Below are positions 1-5,910 of a stretch of 43,859 nucleotides of DNA, one piece after another. Numbering within the stretch: position 1 is the first letter of the stretch; every line of letters starts with the position of its first letter. Position numbers and translations under genes: made by a program. Origin of the DNA: Bradyrhizobium zhengyangense (GTDB taxonomy: Bacteria > Pseudomonadota > Alphaproteobacteria > Rhizobiales > Xanthobacteraceae); NCBI RefSeq assembly GCF_022012435.1, contig NZ_JAKLUA010000028.1, positions 1 to 43,859 of the forward strand, given 5' to 3'. The notes beneath the pieces are model-generated. The model saw only the letters and a program-made list of their open reading frames with translations. It had not been told where the DNA came from and did not search any database.

Positions 1-530
1 ATGACCAAGACCTCCTGCGAGCGTTGCTGTTGTCCTGGTCCGATGCGCTGGCTAAATGCTGGCGGCGATCTCGCTCAGCGACCGCCTCGAGTTTGTCCAC
101 TTCGAGCACTTCTTTGGCTTGCTTCGACATCCGAGCAAGCTGCCCACGGTCGTTGCCGACGTTTATGACCTCATGCGTAACAATCAGATGGTGTTCGGTG
201 TCCACCGCGACCTGGACATTGTAGCCGACGACACCCGATCCGCGTCCGCTGGTGGCCATCGAACGGGCATCCGGGTCGGTCAGCGATATCTGTTGATCCG
301 GCGTGTTGCGCATCTGCGCATCAAGCACTTCCAGGCGGCTCATCTCCTGCTTCAGCCGAGCGATCTTTTTCTTGATCCTCGTCGTCTTGATGCTGATCGC
401 TTCCGATGGCTCCTGCCGATCGGCGCTATCGAGTTGGCGCAGATACCGCAGATGAATTCTTGCGTTACCTTCAGGACCTCGCTGATGGGGCGCCGGATTC
501 AGTCAAAGCCTGTGCTAGTCGCATTTATGG
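1..530 (-). pseudogene. IS1182-like transposase, decayed fragment
   Basis: Translating the minus strand from about 460 down to about 85 gives the middle of an IS1182-type DDE transposase: a charged coiled stretch (IKKKIARLKQEMSRLEVLD), then TDPDARSMATSGRG and VVGYNVQVAVDTEHHLIV, which are hallmark segments of this family. After the residues EAVAE (near 85) the expected catalytic continuation is lost and the frame reads unrelated sequence to the window edge. No N-terminal region or start is visible on the right side. This is a dead remnant; only the core homology at 85-460 is certain and the outer limits are approximate. Confidence 0.75.
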
Positions 531-551
531 AATTTTGTAAGTCGTTAAGAT

Positions 552-764
552 TCAATCGTACCAATCTTTTCGGTCACGCGGCAGCACGCGACCACGCGCG
601 TAGCCTGGCGAAGCAAGCTCCTCTAGCCGCCGCTCAAGAAATTCGTTGGCAACGATCAAGGCTTTGACAGCTTCACGCGCGTCTCCGCCGCAAGCTTCTA
701 TCGCCTGATCGGCCGCGGCTTCGAGGTGGTCGGAATCGGGCTGGCTCGAAGCGGAAACAGGCAT
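552..764 (-). CDS. small conserved hypothetical protein (70 aa)
   Basis: This 70-aa acidic and helical protein has the central segment ACGGDAREAVKALIVANEFL, a pattern I recognise from small hypothetical proteins common in rhizobia and often found beside transposase debris. It has no signal peptide, no membrane segment and no known catalytic motif. The C-terminus is basic and aromatic (RDRKDWYD). The ATG at 764 is the only good start; no strong Shine-Dalgarno sequence precedes it. It lies just upstream (in its own direction) of the decayed transposase and is probably part of the island cargo. Its function is unknown. Confidence 0.65.
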   Translation of the reverse strand: MPVSASSQPDSDHLEAAADQAIEACGGDAREAVKALIVANEFLERRLEELASPGYARGRVLPRDRKDWYD

Positions 765-938
765 CCGAGGAGTGTACCAGTTTTGTTCATGTTCGCAATA
801 TGTTCTTATGAGAGGTGGGGCGCTGGCCTATTTCCGAGCGCAGTGATCTGCCTCACGGCACGTTGCGCGGTGGGGCATCTAGTCTCCTCAACCTAACGAG
901 GCGGGTGGTCGCTTCGTTGAACAACAGGAGACAGAGAC

Positions 939-1124
939 ATGGAACGCGAAATCAATCTGCTTTCGTGCGACGAACTGGAAATGATTTCGGGCGGGGAACC
1001 GAATCTTCTCCTCCAGATCCATATTCCTGGGTTTGATTTCAAGTACTATGATAACGGGTCAGGAATAGGCTATTCGTGGGGGCATGTGTGCGCCACCAAC
1101 GGATCAAGCATAAGATGCGATTAG
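939..1124 (+). CDS. double-glycine-leader peptide, putative bacteriocin-like precursor (61 aa)
   Basis: The N-terminus MEREINLLSCDELEMISGG matches the class II bacteriocin-type leader pattern (LS..EL..ISGG) that is cleaved after Gly-Gly by C39-peptidase ABC exporters. The predicted mature part is 42 aa, rich in Gly, Tyr, Asn and Ser, and holds two cysteines near its C-terminus (HVCATNGSSIRC) that could form a disulfide. A good Shine-Dalgarno (AGGAG) lies 8 bases before the ATG, and a strong hairpin terminator follows 16 bases after the stop, so it looks like a self-contained transcription unit. No PCAT exporter or immunity gene is recognisable nearby. The leader call is good; the activity of the product is unknown. 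Confidence 0.72.
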   Translation: MEREINLLSCDELEMISGGEPNLLLQIHIPGFDFKYYDNGSGIGYSWGHVCATNGSSIRCD

Positions 1125-1140
1125 CAGATAAATGGGCGCT

Positions 1141-1172
1141 GAAAGAGGCCGCCTCAGTTGGCGGCCTCTTTC
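1141..1172 (+). terminator. strong hairpin terminator after the GG peptide
   Basis: A perfect 13-bp stem (GAAAGAGGCCGCC paired with GGCGGCCTCTTTC) closes a 6-base loop. It starts 16 bases after the peptide stop codon. The downstream T-run is short, so termination strength is inferred from the stem. Confidence 0.75.
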
Positions 1173-1207
1173 ACTTAAAGACGACTGATTTATCCGCGCG
1201 CAAAACA

Positions 1208-1239
1208 AAGGCCCCGGTACTCGCGATAGCCGGGGCCTT
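1208..1239. terminator. second hairpin, possible terminator
   Basis: AAGGCCCCGG at 1208-1217 pairs with CCGGGGCCTT at 1230-1239 around a 12-base loop. It stands 35 bases after the first hairpin and could act as a back-up or bidirectional terminator. Confidence 0.5.
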
Positions 1240-1317
1240 ATCCGCGAGTGGGGGTTGAGAGCATCCCACCCGTCCCCGGACAGCCTGAGGCTAGCCGTCG
1301 TCTCCTAATTTCAGGTT

Positions 1318-1611
1318 ATGAATGCTGCGTGGTCGAAGGACGAGAGGGTGTTGGCGCGAAGAATCTGCGTCTTACTACGGATTGCGCGTCTGTCTACGAG
1401 CGGTTCATCGTTTGCTTTTTTCATGGCAACTGGATTGCGCCATATGAGCGTGAAGGCGATGCTGGCCAAACTTCTTGAAAGCGAGCTTGCCGCACGTGGC
1501 GTGAATTCGCTCGCTCCATCTGATTGCGAAGAAATTGTAGAGCGGCTGATCGAACGGCTAACCGATTTGGAGCTAAGTCTGGCGGCCAACAAAATCAACG
1601 GCGAGTCGTGA
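1318..1611 (+). CDS. hypothetical protein (97 aa or shorter)
   Basis: The C-terminal half looks like a real helical protein (MLAKLLESELAARG, then EEIVERLIERLTDLELSLAA), with regular Leu/Glu spacing. The N-terminal 40 residues are less convincing, so translation may begin at the internal ATG at 1444. No domain is recognised and there is no membrane segment. The antisense ORF over the same bases (1311-1655) has lower-quality composition and was not chosen. Function unknown. Confidence 0.4.
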   Translation: MNAAWSKDERVLARRICVLLRIARLSTSGSSFAFFMATGLRHMSVKAMLAKLLESELAARGVNSLAPSDCEEIVERLIERLTDLELSLAANKINGES

Positions 1612-1776
1612 CCTGATGTCGGCATCCAACTCGCGAGCATTTGCAGGAAATACAACTAACGGATAAATGACGAAAATTTGTGCGCCAATGCTGTGAATTG
1701 CTTCACAGCGACTTGGCAGACCAAACCTAAAATGGTGTGGCGCAACGAAGCGCCATTTCAGACAGGGAATTTGGTC

Positions 1777-1941
1777 ATGGCAATTGCACACACCATTCCG
1801 TCTTCTGTTCGCAGCCACGATGGCTTGATTATTCTCGGCTACATCGCATTCGCAGGAGTTCTACTCGCCGCAATCTATTTTGCATCGGGCGGTCCAAGCT
1901 TCAGTGATGCCGATCTGTCAGTAATGGCGATGGTGCCGTGA
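1777..1941 (+). CDS. small membrane protein (54 aa)
   Basis: Starting at the ATG at 1777 (AGGGAA upstream), the product has a short polar N-terminus, one clear transmembrane segment (GLIILGYIAFAGVLLAAIYF) and a short acidic C-terminus. An in-frame ATG at 1678 would add 33 residues of poor quality. The stop overlaps the GTG start of the next small gene in the arrangement GTGA, which suggests coupled translation. No family is recognised. Confidence 0.55.
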   Translation: MAIAHTIPSSVRSHDGLIILGYIAFAGVLLAAIYFASGGPSFSDADLSVMAMVP

Positions 1942-2063
1942 TACGATTGGCAGCGTGGACCGTTTTCAGCGCGCTTGTCTTGTCCCTCGCTATCTGGGCT
2001 CTAGTCGGCCCGCCAGAGGCCGACGCGACAAGCGTGCTTCCGGTCATTGCAAGATTGCGCTGA
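1938..2063 (+). CDS. small membrane or secreted protein (41 aa), GTG start
   Basis: This reading frame begins with GTG, overlaps the stop of the preceding gene by four bases (GTGA) and runs 41 codons to TGA. The N-terminus has two basic-flanked hydrophobic parts (IRLAAWTVFSALVLSLAIWA) typical of a signal anchor, followed by PPEADATSVLPV. Coupling with the upstream single-span membrane protein suggests a small two-component membrane unit. Its function is unknown; the call rests on the overlap and the hydrophobic pattern. Confidence 0.45.
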   Translation: MIRLAAWTVFSALVLSLAIWALVGPPEADATSVLPVIARLR

Positions 2064-2258
2064 GCAGGGGTCGCGACGCTGTAGCGAGGTTCTTACGTAC
2101 CAAAGTGCACAGTCGATCCGAAGGATTCATCTGCCGGTAGGAACGACGGCGGCGCTCGTCCTGTTGGGCGGTTGGTGCGCTAGTGTATTCGAGTTGGCGC
2201 GCTCGCGGCGCCGGCGTCCCCGTTCCTCTGCCCCTCGCGGCGCTGGGGGCCGTCGCGC

Positions 2259-2615
2259 TTACTTGGTGACGATATAAACGATGTCCCCCTGCGCGTTCAT
2301 CACGCAAGCGCGTGTTGCCTTCTTACGCTCGGCTAGAAGGGTGTGCGCTGTCTTGCGCGCTGCGAGTGGGTTGTTGGCCCAAACGGTCGTTCGGTGAATA
2401 AGCCACTCTGAACCGTCTAAGGCAGTCCCGTAGATTTCGACCGTGAACGTCATTGACGTGAACGGGCCCATGCTGAACTGGTTCCCGGGCCAAGTCAGGA
2501 GCGCGCGATCTGTCTCGGCAGGGATGGCAATCGTGTCGACCCTCCGACAGGGCAAGCAGCGATACGCGTAGGGCTGCAACTCTATTTGACCCTTCGTCGA
2601 AATTGACAAGTTCAT
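2259..2615 (-). CDS. hypothetical protein with zinc-ribbon half-motif (118 aa) or shorter 65-aa protein
   Basis: The ORF joins two parts. Residues 17-33 contain YRCLPCRRVDTIAIP, which is nearly the same as the C-terminal CxxC knuckle of the small zinc-ribbon gene at 4916-5074. From the ATG at 2453 onward the product (MTFTVEIYGTALDGSEWLIH to NAQGDIVYIVTK) resembles small alpha/beta hypothetical proteins of rhizobia, so the functional gene may start there. The first CxxC knuckle of the paralog is missing here, which suggests that the N-terminal part is a truncated zinc ribbon fused to the reading frame. Function unknown. Confidence 0.5.
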   Translation of the reverse strand: MNLSISTKGQIELQPYAYRCLPCRRVDTIAIPAETDRALLTWPGNQFSMGPFTSMTFTVEIYGTALDGSEWLIHRTTVWANNPLAARKTAHTLLAERKKATRACVMNAQGDIVYIVTK

Positions 2616-2962
2616 TCGGCTTCGTGCAAGCCGAGAGGGCTGGGGGTGCAGATGGGATGGATTGCGAATTGGCTTCGCCTGCCGGATGTCGGAGTGAGGC
2701 CACGGAAAGGCGCGCAGGTAGACCTGCTACGCTCTCCAAGCGCGGCGGCCGATGGCTAAAGCACAATCTTTTTCGTTTCCCAGGTGCGGTGTGGTCTCGC
2801 AAGCGCGGCTGCTTAGAATTGGCAGAGGGCGACGTGATCGCGCTTCATCTTGTCGTCGAGCGGCTGCGGGAAGCTGGGGTACGAGTGCGGTTCGACGGAC
2901 GCCTGCGACGCTGGGACGGTGCGTCACCTGTTTGGACGTTGCTTGTGCGGGGAAAGCGCTAA
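2603..2962 (+). CDS. hypothetical basic protein (119 aa), uncertain
   Basis: The C-terminal 60 residues (LAEGDVIALHLVVERLREAG, then VRVRFDGRLRRWDG) look protein-like and end at TAA 2960-2962. The N-terminal half is Arg/Gly-rich and may be out-of-frame read-through: a different frame nearby holds MGWIANWLRLPDVGV and stops at about 2759, so a frameshifted gene is possible. No domain is recognised. Confidence 0.3.
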   Translation: MTSSFGFVQAERAGGADGMDCELASPAGCRSEATERRAGRPATLSKRGGRWLKHNLFRFPGAVWSRKRGCLELAEGDVIALHLVVERLREAGVRVRFDGRLRRWDGASPVWTLLVRGKR

Positions 2963-3321
2963 CGAAGAAGAAAGGGCCGCCTGATCGGACGACCCTTTCC
3001 GCTGGTCAAAATGATCGGTCTTAAATCCAGCCCCGGGTGAAATACGTTTAAGGATGAAATCTCGCTCCCGGACGTACGGATTGAAGCGGCAGATTGTTTC
3101 AGGATGATTTCGTCGCACATTAAATCGTTGTTCCGTCAGAGGAACACACGTCGGTGTGGCGATTTTAGCACGCCGCTGAATTACTAGCTGTACGGCATTG
3201 CTCTCGATTCCAGACTCAGACTTCTTTTGGTTGGGGTCGGAATTGGGGGGACTCGCGTGCACGGCGAAGCCGGATGCATCGTTTGCTGCCGAGCCAGAGC
3301 GCTGATTGCGCTTTTTCCGAT
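2963..3321. other. gene-poor stretch left of the IS256 element
   Basis: No convincing gene was seen on either strand. A 7-bp inverted repeat (GAAAGGG 2970-2976 with CCCTTTC 2993-2999) lies directly after the preceding ORF and could be a weak terminator. The minus-strand ORFs here cross the IS boundary and are therefore artefacts of the insertion. Confidence 0.5.
3313..3321. repeat. target-site duplication of the IS256-family element, left copy
   Basis: TTTTCCGAT occurs directly before the left inverted repeat and again directly after the right one (4746-4754). Nine bases is a usual duplication length for IS256-family elements. Confidence 0.9.
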
Positions 3322-3350
3322 GATCGTGTCCCGTTGCGTGGTGTAGCTGG
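3322..3350. repeat. IS256-family left terminal inverted repeat
   Basis: It matches the reverse complement of 4717-4745 except in a short central block: nine shared tip bases, five diverged bases, then thirteen shared bases. Confidence 0.9.
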
Positions 3351-3388
3351 CGTCGGGGCACCGCATTCACCGGCAGGAGCCGGGCAGG

Positions 3389-4588
3389 TCAGCTGGCGAT
3401 CGCCGGAAGGCTGACGGTTGGATCATCGCTCAATGGCGCGATGGTTTCCAGTGTCATGTAGCGGGCTCGCTGGACGGCCCATTCATCGTTCTGCTCGAGC
3501 AGGATCGCGCCGATCAGTCGCACGATCGCATCTTCATTGGGGAAGATGCCGACCACCTCGGTCCGCCGCTTGATCTCGCCGTTGAGGCGCTCGATTGGGT
3601 TAGTCGAGTGCAGCTTGGTTCGATGCTGCGGCGGGAAGGTCATATAAGCGAGCACATCGGTCTCGGCCTCATCGAGGAAGCTGGCAAGCTTGGGCAGCTT
3701 GGGGCGGAGCTGATCGGCGACCTTCCGCCATTGCGCCCGGGCCGCCTCGGCATCGTCCTGGGCAAAGGCCGTGGCGATGAAGGCTGAGACGACGCGTCGT
3801 CCGCTCTTGCCGGCATGGGCCAATGCGTTGCGCATGAAGTGCACGCGGCAGCGTTGCCAGCTGGCATTGAGCACCTTGGCGACGGTGGCCTTGATGCCCT
3901 CATGGGCGTCGGAGACGACCAGCTTGACGCCGCGCAGGCCGCGGCGGGCGAGCTTGCGCAGGAACGCGGTCCAGAACGTCTCGGCTTCGGACGGGCCGAT
4001 ATCCATGCCGAGAACCTCGCGCCGGCCGTCACTGTTGACGCCGACGGCGACGATCACTGCGACCGAGACGATGCGGCCATTCTGCCGCACCTTCACGTAG
4101 GTTGCATCGATCCACAGATAGGGCCAGTCGCCCTCGATCGGACGGGCGAGGAAGGCCTTCACCTTGTCGTCGATCTCGCCGCACAGCCGGCTGACCTGGC
4201 TCTTGGAGATGCCGGTCATGCCCATCGCCTGCACCAGGTCGTCCACCGAGCGGGTCGAGACGCCCTGCACATAGGCTTCCTGCACCACGGCGGTGAGCGC
4301 CTTCTCGGCCATGCGGCGCGGCTCCAGGAAGCCCGGGAAATAGGAGCCCTTGCGCAGCTTGGGGATGCGAAGCTCGACCGTGCCGGCCCGGGTCTCCCAG
4401 ATCCGGTCGCGGTAACCGTTGCGCTGGGCCAGACGCTCGGGGTTCTTCTCGCCGTAAGCCGCCCCGGTCTGGCCTTCGACTTCCAGCTCCATCAGGCGCT
4501 GGGCAGCAAAGCCAATCATCTCGCGCAAGAGATCGGCATCAGGGGTCTTCTCCACGAGCGTGCGCAGGTTCATCATGTCGTCGGTCAT
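3389..4588 (-). CDS. IS256-family (Mutator-type) DDE transposase
   Basis: The 399-aa protein is full length for the family. It has the N-terminal LLREMIGFAAQRLMELE helix region, the zinc-knuckle-free NGYRDRIWETRAGTVELRIP segment, and catalytic Asp residues in LWIDATYVKVR and VKLVVSDAHEGI. The conserved region CRVHFMRNALAH follows, then the acidic residue area HSTNPIERLNGEIKRR. I chose the ATG at 4588 because GAGGAAC lies just upstream; an in-frame ATG at 4621 would add 11 residues. It carries out cut-and-paste or copy-type transposition of the element that contains it. No frameshift is present. Confidence 0.97.
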   Translation of the reverse strand: MTDDMMNLRTLVEKTPDADLLREMIGFAAQRLMELEVEGQTGAAYGEKNPERLAQRNGYRDRIWETRAGTVELRIPKLRKGSYFPGFLEPRRMAEKALTAVVQEAYVQGVSTRSVDDLVQAMGMTGISKSQVSRLCGEIDDKVKAFLARPIEGDWPYLWIDATYVKVRQNGRIVSVAVIVAVGVNSDGRREVLGMDIGPSEAETFWTAFLRKLARRGLRGVKLVVSDAHEGIKATVAKVLNASWQRCRVHFMRNALAHAGKSGRRVVSAFIATAFAQDDAEAARAQWRKVADQLRPKLPKLASFLDEAETDVLAYMTFPPQHRTKLHSTNPIERLNGEIKRRTEVVGIFPNEDAIVRLIGAILLEQNDEWAVQRARYMTLETIAPLSDDPTVSLPAIAS

Positions 4589-4716
4589 CGGTGGTTCCTC
4601 GGTTGCGTTGGCGTGTCGCAACCCGATCCTACCGGAGAACTGCCGGTGACCACCGCAAAGCCGCCCGCCCGCTACGGCGCTATTTGGGGGCGCGCGTCCG
4701 GGCGGCTTTGCTCTAC

Positions 4717-4745
4717 CCAGCTACACCACCCTCGGGGACACGACC
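4717..4745. repeat. IS256-family right terminal inverted repeat
   Basis: It is the reverse-complement partner of 3322-3350 and is followed directly by the second copy of the 9-bp target duplication. Confidence 0.9.
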
Positions 4746-4754
4746 TTTTCCGAT
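4746..4754. repeat. target-site duplication of the IS256-family element, right copy
   Basis: This TTTTCCGAT is identical to 3313-3321. Its last two bases form the AT of a possible ATG start at 4753. Confidence 0.9.
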
Positions 4755-4932
4755 GGCTGAAGGATGCGAGCTAAAGCTCTATGAATGTGCTGGCTGTGCT
4801 AGCAGCATGTGGCTAATCACTAGAGCATCGACGCCGAAGCGCGCGAGAGCAGAAGTGCAGTTCACGACAATCGACGCTGCGTTCGAGGCAGCGGCCTTCC
4901 AAGTACGCAGAAATCCTACCGCGCTGGTATAG
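4753..4932 (+). CDS. hypothetical small protein (59 aa), upstream region replaced by the IS
   Basis: The reading frame starts at an ATG inside the target duplication and gives 59 residues with a zinc-knuckle-like LYECAGCASSMW near the N-terminus and a helical C-terminus (TIDAAFEAAAFQVRR). Before the IS inserted, the frame was open further upstream, so its natural start or promoter may have been cut off. It overlaps the minus-strand zinc-ribbon gene tail to tail by 17 bases. It could be a real small gene or a chance ORF. Confidence 0.35.
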   Translation: MAEGCELKLYECAGCASSMWLITRASTPKRARAEVQFTTIDAAFEAAAFQVRRNPTALV

Positions 4933-5074
4933 GGATCGTGTCGACCCTCAGGCAGGGCAAGCAGCGGTAGGCATACACAGCCGGCAAACCTGCAATCTTT
5001 GGGAGTGTCGCAAGGTACTCCATGGGCCGCCTGCATTGCCTGCAAATGAGAATAGGAGGATCGGCCCGCCTCAT
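4916..5074 (-). CDS. small zinc-ribbon protein (52 aa)
   Basis: The minus strand encodes MRRADPPILICRQCRRPMEY at the N-terminus and YAYRCLPCLRVDTIPIPAR at the C-terminus, giving two CxxC knuckles about 25 residues apart, the layout of a zinc ribbon. The pattern resembles small rhizobial proteins of unknown role. The second knuckle is almost identical to residues 17-33 of the ORF at 2259-2615, at both protein and DNA level, so the two are paralogous. No enzymatic domain is attached; DNA, RNA or protein binding are all possible. Confidence 0.65.
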   Translation of the reverse strand: MRRADPPILICRQCRRPMEYLATLPKIAGLPAVYAYRCLPCLRVDTIPIPAR

Positions 5075-5290
5075 TCAAATGCCCTTAAAAAGCGGGCACC
5101 TTAAGGTTTTGGAATTCCGAGCGCACCTCCGGTCGAATACTGCCGATTATCGAAAATTGGCAGCATCTGCGGGGTCCGGGCTTTGCGCTCTGCGCATAGT
5201 AACGATGAGTTAGCTTGAACGTGGAACGTGAGAGAGTGCAGGCGCGTTCTGCTGGCCCCATCCTGCTGAACGCACCTTCTGGAAATGAAG

Positions 5291-5319
5291 CCCTAGCTCT
5301 GGCCGGAGCTAGGGTTTTT
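5291..5319 (+). terminator. intrinsic terminator with no obvious gene before it
   Basis: CCCTAGCTC (5291-5299) pairs with GAGCTAGGG (5306-5314), followed at once by TTTTT. This is a textbook plus-strand terminator, but no plus-strand gene ends nearby; the closest minus-strand gene (XRE) ends 50 bases to the right. It may end a small RNA transcribed from 5080-5290. Confidence 0.7.
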
Positions 5320-5368
5320 CCGTTTTCGGTTTGGCGTGGTGTCTCGGGACAGGCCGTCCTGCAGGCGA

Positions 5369-5650
5369 TCACTTCTTCTTCGGGTTCTTGATACCGGCTG
5401 GCACATAAGCCTTCGGCGGCCACTTCCGAAACTCAACGCCTGTCTCTGTGAAGACGACACCCGCTGCGGCTAGCTCGCTCATTAGAACCAACAGCGTCGC
5501 TTCATGCGGCTCGCGCTTGCCAGTTTCAAGATCGGCTAGCGTGCTGCGATGTATCTTGCAGCCTTTGGATAGGTAATCCTGCGACCAACCAAGCAACCCG
5601 CGCGCGGCCCTAATCTGCGCTGCCAACAGGGAGAAATCTCGCTCAACCAT
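5369..5650 (-). CDS. XRE-family helix-turn-helix regulator (93 aa)
   Basis: A Cro/C1-type DNA-binding domain covers roughly residues 10-65: IRAARGLLGWSQDYLSKGC is helix 1 to 2 and KIHRSTLADLETGKREP is the recognition helix with the usual E.GKR.P ending. The C-terminus is short and lysine-rich (KNPKKK). I chose the ATG at 5650; a GTG at 5665 would add five residues. It is divergent from the small ORF/recombinase pair, and a perfect 6+6 palindrome sits in the shared 68-base gap. It is probably an autorepressor that also controls the recombinase operon. Confidence 0.88.
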   Translation of the reverse strand: MVERDFSLLAAQIRAARGLLGWSQDYLSKGCKIHRSTLADLETGKREPHEATLLVLMSELAAAGVVFTETGVEFRKWPPKAYVPAGIKNPKKK

Positions 5651-5671
5651 TATTTCTGCGGACACATTGAA

Positions 5672-5690
5672 ATCCGACCAATCGTCGGAT
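5672..5690. promoter_or_regulatory. palindromic operator between the XRE gene and the recombinase operon
   Basis: ATCCGA and TCGGAT flank a 7-base spacer. A related inverted element, ATCGGACGATTATTGG at 5696-5711, follows and runs into the ribosome binding site of the next gene (GGAG at 5710-5713). The symmetry and position suggest binding by the XRE regulator. Confidence 0.6.
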
Positions 5691-5718
5691 AATGAATCGG
5701 ACGATTATTGGAGAAAAT

Positions 5719-5910
5719 ATGCAGCCAAATCAATTGCCGACACCGGCCAATAACAATGTTTCTCCGGCCTTTTTGTTTGCCGGGAGCGCCGTCTTAGATG
5801 CTCACCTGGAAACCGCGTTGGATCAGTTCGTAATTGCGCTCGCCCGCAACCAAGCCCGTATCGACCACCTTCAGGCAATGAGCGCAGCCGATGACAACAC
5901 GATCCACTAA
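5719..5910 (+). CDS. small hypothetical protein before the recombinase (63 aa)
   Basis: The start at 5719 is set by GGAG five bases upstream; an earlier in-frame ATG at 5692 lies inside the operator region. The product has a Pro/Asn-rich N-terminus and one long helix (VLDAHLETALDQFVIALARN). It overlaps the recombinase start by 20 bases in another frame, so the two are translationally linked. It could be an accessory or recombination directionality factor, but nothing in the sequence proves that. Confidence 0.6.
   Translation: MQPNQLPTPANNNVSPAFLFAGSAVLDAHLETALDQFVIALARNQARIDHLQAMSAADDNTIH

Larger units (their letters stand above)
3322..4745 (-). mobile_element. complete IS256-family insertion sequence (about 1424 bp)
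   Basis: The element is bounded by imperfect inverted repeats of about 29 bp (3322-3350 and 4717-4745), both sharing TCGTGTCCC at the tip and GTGGTGTAGCTGG internally. It is flanked by a 9-bp direct repeat and contains one intact transposase gene on the minus strand. Intact ends, intact coding sequence and an exact duplication point to a recent insertion, possibly still mobile. It sits between two zinc-ribbon-like small genes. Confidence 0.95.

Noticed and set aside
2924..3370. minus-strand ORFs crossing the left IS256 boundary
   Set aside because: They exist only because the insertion joined two unrelated sequences.
5085..5423. 112-aa minus-strand ORF beyond the XRE gene
   Set aside because: It overlaps the XRE gene in another frame and the plus-strand terminator, with no protein-like pattern.
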